Shown here: positions 54,655 to 63,282 of the stretch, in pieces | How the letters are laid out: every line of letters starts with the position of its first letter | Position numbering within the stretch: the stretch's first letter is position 1 | DNA from: Cyanothece sp. BG0011 | GTDB taxonomy: Bacteria; Cyanobacteriota; Cyanobacteriia; Cyanobacteriales; Microcystaceae | Reading direction: 5' to 3' | DNA length: 64,000 nucleotides | Assembly: GCF_003013815.1 (NCBI RefSeq) | Contig: NZ_PRLH01000002.1 | Coordinates: 1-64,000 of the forward strand | Position numbers and translations under genes: made by a program | The notes under the pieces: model-generated | Databases searched by the model: none | What the model saw: the letters and a program-made list of their open reading frames with translations, nothing else | Told to the model about the DNA's origin: nothing

Positions 54655-55153
54655 TTTTAAAGGAAAAACTTCGGGGGGTTAATAGAAATAACTCACTTTC
54701 TCCCACAGGGTTACTGGATAGGGGGAGATTCAACCCGATGATTCCTGCTTTTTTAACCACTAACGTGCCTTGAACCTGACCCCAAAGGAAGATTTCTGCC
54801 CAGTTGCCTAAGTCGGGCTGATGACCCACAACAGCGAGGCTGCTGTTATGATGATGATACTGAGAATTTAGCCACCAATCAACCCAAAGCTGAGGACTTC
54901 CGCCAGGAGAAAGGGGGCTAAATTCCTCTAACTTATCAGTTAAGCCTGCGTTTTGTAAGATTGTAGCAGTTTGACGCGCTCTGAGCAGGGGACTGGTCAA
55001 AATAATATCAAATTTAATCTGAATCTCTTTTAACCGTTGAGCGACTTTCTGGGTTTTTTCCGTTCCCCGTTCCGTTAAAGGACGCGCTTCGTCTTTTAGT
55101 GAAGGGTTTCGCTCCACTGCAATGCCATGACGAATAAGATACAGTTGTGTCAT
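54608..55153 (-). CDS. sixA: Phosphohistidine phosphatase SixA
   Basis: 181 residues. RHG catalytic motif LYLIRHGIAVE (near 4), LTSPLLRARQTA (near 52) and the second His in LAVVGHQPDLGNW (near 105). SixA removes phosphate from phospho-His of HPt domains or the NPr protein. The usual end would be just after FLLTPRSF; here the frame goes on through KKRVTRFERATFTLAR, which is simply the antisense of tRNA-Gly, to a stop at 54608. So the native stop seems lost. Divergent start, 25 bp from the next gene. Confidence 0.88.
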   Translation of the reverse strand: MTQLYLIRHGIAVERNPSLKDEARPLTERGTEKTQKVAQRLKEIQIKFDIILTSPLLRARQTATILQNAGLTDKLEEFSPLSPGGSPQLWVDWWLNSQYHHHNSSLAVVGHQPDLGNWAEIFLWGQVQGTLVVKKAGIIGLNLPLSSNPVGESELFLLTPRSFSFKKRVTRFERATFTLAR

Positions 55154-55178
55154 ACGTTAATGATTGCCACGAGGTATT

Positions 55179-56066
55179 ATGAGTAAACCTATTTATGAAA
55201 TTGTAGACGAATTACCCACCAATAACATGACCGTCAGGGTCTTAAAAACCCTTGATTATGTGGTTCCTGGGGAATGGAACAACTTGGTAGGGTTTGAAAA
55301 TACCATCCGTACCGTCACAGGGGAAACCGATGAGGAGATGATCCAACAAATCGGCGATCGCGCGGTTTATCTGTTTAATGATAAATCCCAAGGCTATCAA
55401 AGGGCCCTCTGGTTATATCAAACCATCGATAGGAGTGACAGTGCCTTAGGTGCGGCGGCCTTAGCCAATAAAATCGGCGAAAAAGTTTCTTTTTTAGGCT
55501 TTTTAAACCGCCTTACCCCCAACTCCGATAAAGTCCAAGCCCTTGATTTATCTTTAAAATTAGTGACCGAAGTAGTGGCCTTTTGTCAAATTAATGGCAT
55601 TCCAGGGGATAGTATCGGGGATTTTGTCGCCTCTTTAGGAGATTATAGCGGAGAATCTTTGATGAGAATGGCGGCTTTAGTCTGTTTAGATGGTTTAATT
55701 CCCTTGGGCCCTGATTTTATTATGAAGGTGGAGTCGACCCTTAATAATCTTTCTCCCAAAGAATTAGAGAATAATGGGACTTATAAGGATATCAAAGAAG
55801 GTCTACCCGGCAATAAAACCAGTAATCAACTGGATTTTATCGGAGAAAGTTTTGACTCAGTTAAGGGTTGGATGTCAGGATTTGTTAATAAAAAAGAGAT
55901 TAGTCGAGAGGGACTGTTTGATCGCTTGAGCAACTTTATTGAATATTCAGAAGATAAGTTAGATTATTTTGCAGCCTTTTTAGACATGACCACCAATTAT
56001 TATGAACATACCGGCACCCAAACCTTAGCCAGACGCTTAATAGAAAGAGCCGTCGCTGAAATATAA
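55179..56066 (+). CDS. Conserved cyanobacterial hypothetical, helical
   Basis: 295 residues from ATG 55179, chosen for GAGG eight bases upstream (an upstream GTG/TTG start at 55164 would add five). Mainly alpha-helical, with no signal or membrane segment and no catalytic motif. Distinctive parts are YEIVDELPTNNMTVRVLKTL near 5, QGYQRALWLYQTIDRSDSAL near 85 and DYFAAFLDMTTNYYEHTGT near 265. It is not recognised beyond appearing cyanobacterial. The next gene on the same strand starts 102 bp later. Confidence 0.7.
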   Translation: MSKPIYEIVDELPTNNMTVRVLKTLDYVVPGEWNNLVGFENTIRTVTGETDEEMIQQIGDRAVYLFNDKSQGYQRALWLYQTIDRSDSALGAAALANKIGEKVSFLGFLNRLTPNSDKVQALDLSLKLVTEVVAFCQINGIPGDSIGDFVASLGDYSGESLMRMAALVCLDGLIPLGPDFIMKVESTLNNLSPKELENNGTYKDIKEGLPGNKTSNQLDFIGESFDSVKGWMSGFVNKKEISREGLFDRLSNFIEYSEDKLDYFAAFLDMTTNYYEHTGTQTLARRLIERAVAEI

Positions 56067-56168
56067 CTTAACATTTTTTAATGAAGAACGATGGAGAGGC
56101 CCCTTAACCCGTAAACTGAGAATAGCCAGACTATGGTGGCGTATTTAGAAACCATTAAGGGAAATATT

Positions 56169-56909
56169 ATGGCAACTCCATCGGATCAAACGCAAAAAAA
56201 ACCCCTAGAAATTCGAGAAATTCAAGAATTAGCGATCGCTATCTCGGCCAAAAATCTTAATCCCACCATGCTCTCTCAAGAGTTTCTCAAGCAAACAGGA
56301 ATTGTCCCTAATGAGTGGGAATTAGGCAAACAACCGGTTTTAGGACAAAATCTTTCACAAGTTACCTTTCAAAATGGTGTCAGTATCGTTGCTCAACCTC
56401 GCACCATTACCTTTATGGAATCTCTCGGAACCAAAAAACCCGATGAACTGAATATTCCTAATGTCGCTCGTCAATATGTAGACAAACTCTCCAGTGCAGA
56501 GTATCAAGGCTTATCCATTACCCCTAAAAGTTTAGTTCCCTTTCCAGGAAATGATCAAGGTGCTAGAAACTTCATTACTCAAAACCTTTTATCCCCTGGT
56601 GAGTGGCAAAATTATGGCAATGCACCCTTACAAGCTGGTTTAAATTTACTCTATCAACTCGATCGCTGTCAATTTAGCCTCAGTATTAATGAAGCTAAAA
56701 TTCAAATGCCGGATAAATCTGCTATTCCTGCTTTATTATTTGCTGGTAATTTTAACTATAATTTAGCGGCTGAAAATCCTCAAGAAGTGATTGCTAAATT
56801 AAAGCAAGGAATTGATGATTGGCAAAAGGATTTAAATGCTTTCCAAGAAGTGGTTAATCAAAGATTTTTAGCGCAACAACAGCCAACCAGTTTGTTTCCT
56901 ACCACCTAG
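56169..56909 (+). CDS. Conserved hypothetical protein (cyanobacterial)
   Basis: 246 residues from ATG 56169; a start at 56133 (MVAYLETIKGNI) would add 12 and is less typical. Alpha/beta, soluble. Notable segments are IAISAKNLNPTMLSQEFLKQ near 19, VTFQNGVSIVAQPRTITFME near 62 and a GLNLLYQLDRCQFSLSINEA stretch near 155. Function unknown. A GGGGTT/AACCCC hairpin at 56940-56969 follows and may terminate it. Confidence 0.7.
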   Translation: MATPSDQTQKKPLEIREIQELAIAISAKNLNPTMLSQEFLKQTGIVPNEWELGKQPVLGQNLSQVTFQNGVSIVAQPRTITFMESLGTKKPDELNIPNVARQYVDKLSSAEYQGLSITPKSLVPFPGNDQGARNFITQNLLSPGEWQNYGNAPLQAGLNLLYQLDRCQFSLSINEAKIQMPDKSAIPALLFAGNFNYNLAAENPQEVIAKLKQGIDDWQKDLNAFQEVVNQRFLAQQQPTSLFPTT

Positions 56910-56939
56910 TTAATTGTAAAGATTTAGGAGTGATGGTTT

Positions 56940-56969
56940 AGGGGTTAGGGAAATTGTTTCTCAACCCCT
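56940..56969 (+). terminator. Hairpin after hypothetical gene
   Basis: AGGGGTT (56940-56946) pairs with AACCCCT (56963-56969). The stem echoes the AGGGGTTAGG hairpin at 313-350. No strong T-tract. Confidence 0.4.
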
Positions 56970-57007
56970 TATTTATGGATACTTAACAATGGGAGTCTTC
57001 GAGAAAA

Positions 57008-57949
57008 ATGATGCAACTCAAACTTACGTCTCAAGCTAACACTAGAGTTAACCTGATGCCATTTGTAACTTTAGGAATTGCTTTAATTTCTATCTCTTTT
57101 GCTCCTATTTTTATTCGCTTAAGTGAAGTTGAGTTAGGAGCTAATGGGACTGTTTTTAATCGATTGTGTATCTTTTTTATGGTTTTTGGTTTAGCTCAAA
57201 CCATTAGACAACGATTTTATTCTCCTGAAACTATTTCAATTGAATCAGCTTTAACTCCTACCCATTGGCTCCTTTTATTATTAGTCGGTCTGATGTCCAT
57301 TGCCTCCTTAGGACTTTGGGCAATTTCCTTACAGTATACTAGTGTGGCTAACTGTATGCTATTAAATAATATGACTCCTATTTTTACCAGTCTTACGGCT
57401 TGGTTGTTATTTAAAAAACAGTTTGATACTAAATTTATATTCGGAATGATTTTGGCGTTATCGGGTGCAATTTTTCTAGGATTAGAAGATTTACAGGGGA
57501 CAAATGGTCATTTAATTGGAGATTTTTATGCCTTATTATCGGCGGTTTTTTTGGGGATGTATTTTTTAATCGTTGAACAGTTAAGAAGTCGCTTTTCTGC
57601 TACAACAATTTTACTGTGGCGGTGTGGAATTGGGAGCTTTTTATTATTGCCTTTTGTGCTATTGACTGAAGGAAAATTATTTCCCCATACCTGGCAAACT
57701 TGGTTAGCTGTCATCGGATTAGGAATTATTTCCGAAGGGTTAGGACAACGATTATTAGCCTATTCTTTGGATCAATTTTCTTCTAGTTTTATTGCCATGT
57801 TTCTCTTATTAGAACCCATTGTGAGTGCCATGTTAGCTTGGCTCATTTTTGCAGAAGGTTTAACCTCAATCACAGGCCTGGGTTTTTTGATTATTCTAAC
57901 AGGCATTTATCTCGCCCAATCGAGTGAGTCTGCGGTTCATGAATCTTGA
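57008..57949 (+). CDS. DMT-superfamily (EamA) transporter
   Basis: 313 residues, ten predicted transmembrane helices in two EamA halves. The first half has FAPIFIRLSEVELGANGTVF near 38, the second GDFYALLSAVFLGMYFL near 170 and LLLEPIVSAMLAWLIFAE near 270. Such carriers export amino acids or other small metabolites; the substrate is unknown. It is 67 bp upstream of eboE on the same strand, so a link with metabolite export is possible but unproven. Confidence 0.88.
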   Translation: MMQLKLTSQANTRVNLMPFVTLGIALISISFAPIFIRLSEVELGANGTVFNRLCIFFMVFGLAQTIRQRFYSPETISIESALTPTHWLLLLLVGLMSIASLGLWAISLQYTSVANCMLLNNMTPIFTSLTAWLLFKKQFDTKFIFGMILALSGAIFLGLEDLQGTNGHLIGDFYALLSAVFLGMYFLIVEQLRSRFSATTILLWRCGIGSFLLLPFVLLTEGKLFPHTWQTWLAVIGLGIISEGLGQRLLAYSLDQFSSSFIAMFLLLEPIVSAMLAWLIFAEGLTSITGLGFLIILTGIYLAQSSESAVHES

Positions 57950-58016
57950 GCAGCCATGAATTATGAGTTAACTTAAAAGAGATTATCATCATAATCAACC
58001 TAAACCCATAGGATAA

Positions 58017-59300
58017 ATGTACCTAGGGGTGACTTATTTAGCCTTAGAGTTGACCACAGGGAAAATGTTGATCCATCCAACTAAAAACGGCGATCGCCCT
58101 TACCATCTAACCTACTGTACGAACATTCACCCAGGAGAAGATTGGGGGGCTGTTTTTAATAACCTAAAAACTTACATCCCAAAACTTAAAAAAGAACTCG
58201 CTCCCCATAACCCGTTTGGCATTGGACTGCGTTTGGCCCAGAGGGCCAGTGAGGAACTGCAACAAGCAGATAAGTTAAACCAACTGAAACAGTGGTTAAC
58301 CACCCAAGACTGTTATGTCTTTACCATAAACGGATTTCCTTACGGTGGCTTTCATCGTCAAGTGGTCAAAGATGAGGTTTATCGTCCTGACTGGTCTCAA
58401 GGCGATCGCCTGAGCTATACTCAGGGTTTGGTGAAAATATTAGCCGCCCTGCTACCCGAAGGCATCGATGGGGGCATTTCGACCGTCCCTTTATCTTATA
58501 AACCTTGGTGGCAGTCCAACCCCGGCCAACTCTCGACGATTTTTGAAGGGAGTAGTTTTCAGTTAGCTGAGATGGCTGCACAGATGGCTACATTAGAAGA
58601 GGAAACAGGAAAGCTTCTACATTTGGATCTTGAACCCGAACCCGACGCGCTCCTGGAAAACACCGACGAAGCGATCGCCTTTTTTCAAAACTGGCTTTTA
58701 CCGGTCGGGCAAGGATACCTCCAGCAAACCTATGGGGTAACACCCACCCTGGCCCAGACATGGCTACGACGACATATTCGTATCTGTTATGATACCTGTC
58801 ATTTTGCCGTGGAATACGAAGATCCGGCCATGGCCTTAGCTAAGTTCCATAAGGCCGGTATTGCCATTGGTAAGTTTCAAATTAGTTCAGCCATTCGTAT
58901 TCCTATTCCCCCGGAGCAAGCCCAGCGACAAGTGTTAAGGCAACACCTAGAGCCATTTGCTGAGTCCACTTATCTCCATCAGGTGATTGAAAAAGACTCA
59001 TCCGGGACCGTGCACCATTATCAAGACCTCCAAAATGCGCTCCCTGAGTTAATGAACACCGCTGCCACAGAATGGCGAACCCATTTCCATGTTCCCATTT
59101 TCATCGATCGCTATCCCCCCTTTAATTCCACCCAAGATCATATTATTGACATTCTCCAACAACTGTCTCAAGCACCCCAGTGCAACCACCTCGAAATTGA
59201 AACCTACACTTGGGAAGTGTTGCCCCCAGAAATGAAACTGGACCTATTGACCTCCATCAAACGGGAATATGAATGGATTTTGTCTGCTTTATCCTCATAA
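58017..59300 (+). CDS. eboE: EboE-like metabolite traffic protein (TIM-barrel)
   Basis: 427 residues. A sugar-phosphate isomerase-type TIM barrel with HLTYCTNIHPGEDWG (near 29), FTINGFPYGGFH (near 102), LHLDLEPEPDAL (near 201), IRICYDTCHFAVEYEDP (near 259) and IETYTWEVLPPE (near 397). This matches the EboE protein of ebo clusters, which in Nostoc help move scytonemin precursors to the periplasm. It is followed by eboF after 18 bp. eboA-D are not in this window. Confidence 0.82.
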   Translation: MYLGVTYLALELTTGKMLIHPTKNGDRPYHLTYCTNIHPGEDWGAVFNNLKTYIPKLKKELAPHNPFGIGLRLAQRASEELQQADKLNQLKQWLTTQDCYVFTINGFPYGGFHRQVVKDEVYRPDWSQGDRLSYTQGLVKILAALLPEGIDGGISTVPLSYKPWWQSNPGQLSTIFEGSSFQLAEMAAQMATLEEETGKLLHLDLEPEPDALLENTDEAIAFFQNWLLPVGQGYLQQTYGVTPTLAQTWLRRHIRICYDTCHFAVEYEDPAMALAKFHKAGIAIGKFQISSAIRIPIPPEQAQRQVLRQHLEPFAESTYLHQVIEKDSSGTVHHYQDLQNALPELMNTAATEWRTHFHVPIFIDRYPPFNSTQDHIIDILQQLSQAPQCNHLEIETYTWEVLPPEMKLDLLTSIKREYEWILSALSS

Positions 59301-59318
59301 TATTTGACTTTAAACAAT

Positions 59319-60704
59319 ATGAAAAGAACAGTCGTTATCAATGTCGTTGGTTTGAGTTTACGATTAATCGGTGAGCAAACCCCTAACCTCAAACGCTGGA
59401 TGAGTCAAGGACAAGTTGCTACCATTAAACCGGTTCTCCCGGCCGTCACTTGTACCGCCCAAAGTACCTATTTAACGGGACAATGGCCCAACCAAACCGG
59501 TATTGTGGGCAACGGTTGGTATTTTCGGGATGAATGTGAAGTCAAGTTTTGGCGACAGTCCAATAAACTGGTACAGGCTCCTAAAATTTGGGACGTAGCC
59601 CGAAAAATCGATCCCTCCTTTACCTGCGCTAATTTGTTCTGGTGGTACAATATGTACTCTACGGTGGACTATGGGGTAACCCCTCGCCCCATGTATCCGG
59701 CCGATGGGCGCAAAATTCCTGATATTTACACTCAACCGGCGGATTTACGCCCCCAACTTCAGGCTGAACTCGGACAGTTTCCCCTGTTTAAATTTTGGGG
59801 ACCGGCAACGTCCATTGAGTCAAGTCAGTGGATTGCTGAATCAGCGAAATGGGTAGAAAATCGCGTTAGTCCTACCTTAACGTTGATTTATTTACCCCAT
59901 CTCGATTATTGTTTGCAAAAAATTGGTTGTGATGTGGGGCAAGTGAGTCGGGATCTCCAAGAAATCGATAGCTTATGCGCAGAATTGATCAATTTCTACG
60001 AAGAAAGAGGGACTCAGGTGATTATTCTCTCTGAATATGGTATAACCCCGGTTAATAAACCCATTCACATTAATCGCATCTTGAGGGAAGCCGGACTGTT
60101 GCAGGTTCGTGAGGAGTTGGGGTTAGAACTCCTCGATGCTGGTGCGAGTCAAGCGTTTGCGGTGGCTGATCATCAACTCGCTCATGTCTATGTTAATGAA
60201 CCGACGCTGCTACCCAAGGTAAAGGGTTTGTTAGAAGAGATAGAGGGCATTGATTGGGTGCTGGATGAGACGGGTAAGCAAAAATACCATCTTGATCACG
60301 AGCGTGCAGGGGAACTGGTGGCAGTGGCTAAACCGGAGGCCTGGTTTACCTATTATTACTGGTTAGATGATCAACGCGCTCCCGATTTTGCTAGAACCGT
60401 TGATATCCATCGTAAACCGGGTTATGATCCCGTAGAATTATTCATTGATCCCGAAATTGCGATTCCTCAAGGGAAAATTGCCTTAAAGCTATTGCAGAAA
60501 AAATTAGGATTTCGCTATCTGATGGATATGATTCCCTTAAATGCTAATTTGGTTAAAGGTTCTCATGGCCATCTCCCCCAATCTCCCCAAGATTGTCCCG
60601 TGTTCATCACCCATCAGTCAAACTTGTTACCACAAGAGGCGATTAACTCAGTGGATGTCTTTCAACTGATGCTGGAGCATTTGGGTGTTAAACCGACCCT
60701 TTAA
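59319..60704 (+). CDS. Alkaline phosphatase/phosphodiesterase family protein (EboF-like)
   Basis: 461 residues from ATG 59319. Nucleotide pyrophosphatase/phosphodiesterase fold: the nucleophile Thr lies in VTCTAQSTYLTGQWP (near 48). Metal ligands are seen in the YLPHLDYCLQK, ILSEYGITP and GSHGHLPQ segments. The protein has no signal peptide. The 18-bp gap to eboE and the order E-F as in ebo clusters support the name; the substrate is unknown. It converges on the carbonic anhydrase with a 5-bp gap. Confidence 0.82.
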   Translation: MKRTVVINVVGLSLRLIGEQTPNLKRWMSQGQVATIKPVLPAVTCTAQSTYLTGQWPNQTGIVGNGWYFRDECEVKFWRQSNKLVQAPKIWDVARKIDPSFTCANLFWWYNMYSTVDYGVTPRPMYPADGRKIPDIYTQPADLRPQLQAELGQFPLFKFWGPATSIESSQWIAESAKWVENRVSPTLTLIYLPHLDYCLQKIGCDVGQVSRDLQEIDSLCAELINFYEERGTQVIILSEYGITPVNKPIHINRILREAGLLQVREELGLELLDAGASQAFAVADHQLAHVYVNEPTLLPKVKGLLEEIEGIDWVLDETGKQKYHLDHERAGELVAVAKPEAWFTYYYWLDDQRAPDFARTVDIHRKPGYDPVELFIDPEIAIPQGKIALKLLQKKLGFRYLMDMIPLNANLVKGSHGHLPQSPQDCPVFITHQSNLLPQEAINSVDVFQLMLEHLGVKPTL

Positions 60705-60709
60705 CCTTA

Positions 60710-61495
60710 CTATTTATGACTGTGATTGATCATGATCAATTCAACTACACGATCATTGTGTTCTTGAATCGGTCTAGCATTCATGGGATATAAGTTCATA
60801 AATTGCTCAATTTGTTGCCTTGATGCTTCTAGGGGTTCTTGGATAACATTCCAGTTCACATTCTCGCTACAAGGCGGTGTGGTTAATGAGCCTTGATAAT
60901 GAAAATAAGTCACATGATTGTCGATAAAATGACTGGCATCAATCCTCTGTTCTTTAGCTTCTTGTATCCCTTCTCTTGGCGAGAGATTTTCCCAAATTGT
61001 TGCTAGGGTTGGGTTTGGTTTTCCTTCCTTGATAAAAAGGCCAATCACGGCAATATTTCCTTGCTCGTTTTGATGAACTAAATGTAGTTCCATCTCACTT
61101 TTTTGACCATTTAAAGTGTGTTCACTAGGGGTATGAAAATGAAACTGTTTTAATTCATATTTTTCACCATTAATCATGGCATAACTTCCGGGTTGATAAT
61201 TAACTTGTATGGTGTGACCATTATTATTAATTACCAAAGGAGTGGCTTGATAATGGGTTTCAATGTTTCCGTTGTCTCTGATTAAATTAGATGAGGCTAA
61301 AGCAATGGGTGATTGAAATAATCCCCTTGAACAGGTTTCATATTCAATGCTGATTTCTCCCCATCGCTCAGGATTATTGGCTCCTTCATAACTCCAACTA
61401 TGATTAGTTTCAGAAGCTCCCAAAACAAGGGACATAGTTGAAAAACTCAATAGCAAACCAACCAAAATCCAATAGATAAATTTAATTCTGTCCAT
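60710..61495 (-). CDS. Alpha-class carbonic anhydrase
   Basis: 261 residues from ATG 61495 with signal peptide MDRIKFIYWILVGLLLSFST. The alpha-CA domain shows HWSYEG-type start, SPIAL, the zinc histidines in QFHFHTPSEH (near 117) and ELHLVHQ (near 137), and LTTPPCSENVNW (near 205). It is exported, probably to the periplasm, where it speeds CO2/bicarbonate conversion, like EcaA. A longer in-frame start at 61540 lacks support. Confidence 0.94.
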   Translation of the reverse strand: MDRIKFIYWILVGLLLSFSTMSLVLGASETNHSWSYEGANNPERWGEISIEYETCSRGLFQSPIALASSNLIRDNGNIETHYQATPLVINNNGHTIQVNYQPGSYAMINGEKYELKQFHFHTPSEHTLNGQKSEMELHLVHQNEQGNIAVIGLFIKEGKPNPTLATIWENLSPREGIQEAKEQRIDASHFIDNHVTYFHYQGSLTTPPCSENVNWNVIQEPLEASRQQIEQFMNLYPMNARPIQEHNDRVVELIMINHSHK

Positions 61496-61657
61496 CACAA
61501 ACTTTTCCTTGATTTCTCTTCTTGTTGACTCCCCTCTCAACGAGAAATCTATAAGTTTATTCCACCTAATTTGATTATATCAATTAGGTGATTTTTTATT
61601 GTATAAATTCTTCATTTTACTGACTGCTAATCTTGACGAGTATTAGAAAGGGGGTTT

Positions 61658-61871
61658 ACTCACATCTTGCACCAAAACAAATAAACTTAATAATTATGAC
61701 AAGGTAGTCAATTGTGAATAATTTAGCATCAAAATTGAACACTTTTGCCTGTCTTGGTGAGCGTTCCCTTGCGCAGATGCGAAGGCGCGGGGTCTCACCG
61801 CTCTTGCCTCTTGCCTACCCCCCCTGCCCCCCTTGTAAAGGGGGGTGTTAGCGAAGGTGCAAGATATGAGT
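61658..61871. mobile_element. 214-bp MITE-like element with 16-bp imperfect terminal inverted repeats
   Basis: ACTCACATCTTGCACC (61658-61673) matches the reverse complement of GGTGCAAGATATGAGT (61856-61871) with one mismatch. Inside are a C6/G6 hairpin (61827-61845) and no ORF. The right end abuts the stop codon of the TMEM165 gene (61872-61874). A related end lies at 24902. No transposase is seen. Confidence 0.65.
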
Positions 61872-62156
61872 TTACTCTTCATCAACGTCTGGCCACAATA
61901 ACCGTAACGCCATCATTGCAAAACCAATAGCAGCCATTGCTTTTAAGACTTTAGTGGGTAAAAATTGGGCAATGGTTCCTCCCGCAATTACCCCTAAAAA
62001 ACTAGCTAAAATTAGAGCGGTAATTGACCCGAAAAATACAGCGCGAGGTGACTTAGAACTTCCCCCTAACGCGATCGCTGCTAGTTGACTTTTATCGCCA
62101 ATTTCGGCTAAAAAAACAGTAATAAAACTTAATCCAAGTAATTGCCAATCCATCAT
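61872..62156 (-). CDS. TMEM165/GDT1 family half-protein (Mn exporter subunit), second
   Basis: 94 residues, three transmembrane helices, with one family motif E-x-G-D-K-S/T: FLAEIGDKSQLAAIALG (near 15). A full-length GDT1 protein has two such motifs, so this is one half. The other half is the gene 10 bp upstream. Such split pairs in cyanobacteria (hemi manganese exchangers) assemble into one transporter that moves Mn2+ out of the cytoplasm. Its stop codon touches the inverted-repeat element. Confidence 0.85.
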   Translation of the reverse strand: MMDWQLLGLSFITVFLAEIGDKSQLAAIALGGSSKSPRAVFFGSITALILASFLGVIAGGTIAQFLPTKVLKAMAAIGFAMMALRLLWPDVDEE

Positions 62157-62166
62157 TAAAATTACC

Positions 62167-62529
62167 TTAACTATTTAATATATCTCCTACCAGTAACCCT
62201 GTAATAATTAATAATAACAAAGCTACCGCTATATCTAAGGTTTTCGGCGATAAACGACGGGCTAACCAATAACCAATTAAGACCCCTAATAAGCTAGTCG
62301 CAATTAACGCCAATGCTGCTCCGGCAAATACCACCCAAGGAGACTGAGATTCTGCACTGATTAATAGAGTGGCTAACTGGGTTTTATCCCCCATTTCTGC
62401 TAAAAATATTGTCAAAAAAGTTGAACTAAAAACCGTCCAAAAACTCCATGATTGTTTAATTTCTGAGGGATTACTAGGAGGAAGATTGGGCTGGTTTTCA
62501 CTGTTATTTGTTTCAGAAAGATTCATCAT
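62167..62529 (-). CDS. TMEM165/GDT1 family half-protein (Mn exporter subunit), first
   Basis: 120 residues with a polar N-terminal 30 (SETNNSENQPNLPPSNPSEI), then three helices. The motif FLAEMGDKTQLATLLI lies near 44. It pairs with the next gene (10-bp gap), which carries the second ExGDK(S/T). Together they should form a Mn2+/H+ or Mn2+/Ca2+ exchanger of the inner or thylakoid membrane. It lies 24 bp downstream of psb28. Confidence 0.85.
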   Translation of the reverse strand: MMNLSETNNSENQPNLPPSNPSEIKQSWSFWTVFSSTFLTIFLAEMGDKTQLATLLISAESQSPWVVFAGAALALIATSLLGVLIGYWLARRLSPKTLDIAVALLLLIITGLLVGDILNS

Positions 62530-62553
62530 TTAAACTTGCTCAATTATTAATGA

Positions 62554-62922
62554 TTAACTATCTTGATAGGCCATGCCATTGGCTTCTGCGTAACGTTCCA
62601 TAAAACGCATAAATCGATCCCAATGCTCGTCTTTTTCAATATCAAATCCACATCTAACTTCTTTTAATTCGTCCCCTTCATCCCCTCCCCAAATAATTTT
62701 TAAAGAAGAGGGAGTGACACTAATTTCTCCTTCGGAATCAATTAAGCGCAAATCTCCGTAGGTTTGGGTTGTGTAACTTCTAAATCGTTCTAAGGATTTT
62801 AAATTCTCAAAAATCATCAAGACATTACGAATTCCAGTTTGTTTACTCCGTCGTAACCTAACATTACTTAATTCTTCAGAAATACCAACAAAAAATTCAA
62901 TAGAAGGGGTAACATCACTCAT
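62554..62922 (-). CDS. psb28: Photosystem II assembly protein Psb28 (Psb28-2-like)
   Basis: 122 residues. The family end HWDRFMRFMERYAEANGMAYQ (near 100-120, shown shortened) is the hallmark WDRFMRFMERYAEANG. The start SIEFFVGISEELSNVRLRRS is nearer to Psb28-2 than to the main Psb28 (inference). Psb28 binds PSII assembly intermediates containing CP47. It lies 92 bp downstream of petM on the same strand. Confidence 0.88.
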   Translation of the reverse strand: MSDVTPSIEFFVGISEELSNVRLRRSKQTGIRNVLMIFENLKSLERFRSYTTQTYGDLRLIDSEGEISVTPSSLKIIWGGDEGDELKEVRCGFDIEKDEHWDRFMRFMERYAEANGMAYQDS

Positions 62923-63014
62923 GATAAAGACTTTTGATAATTTCTCGACAAAATGGGTTAAAATTAAGGAAGAAATTGAAGCATCTGACTCAATTTCCTC
63001 CTGACCGTTATCGC

Positions 63015-63128
63015 TTACTCAGCTTCGCCTCCTTGAATTTTAAGCATGAGAAAGCCCCAAGCTAAGCCGAAAAGAACTAAAACGATTAAGATAACAGCCC
63101 CGTTAAACATCATGCTTTCAGCAGTCAT
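63015..63128 (-). CDS. petM: Cytochrome b6f complex subunit PetM
   Basis: 37 residues, beginning [20 protein letters not shown] and ending LKIQGGEAE, with a single membrane helix (about 8-30). This is the PetM sequence pattern (MTAES...FNGA...GLAWGF). It is a small peripheral-helix subunit of the b6f complex. RBS AGGAG lies about 7 bases upstream of the ATG. It is divergent from pdxA. Confidence 0.95.
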   Translation of the reverse strand: MTAESMMFNGAVILIVLVLFGLAWGFLMLKIQGGEAE

Positions 63129-63282
63129 TTTTGTTCTCCTAATTGAATGGATAAATATTAATAATTGCCTGACAGTTTTAGCTTATCATTGAAATTACCC
63201 TTACAGTAAAGGCTCATCAAGTTTAGCTAAATTTAACCCATCATCCTATAAGTATTGTAAAACACCAAGGTAAAATCACAAG

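Noticed and set aside
54498-54773. Frame across tRNA-Gly on the plus strand
   Set aside because: It only exists because of the tRNA and flanking spacer; the familiar 'CGCSSVVERHLAKVNVARSN' reading is a known translation artefact of tRNA-Gly.
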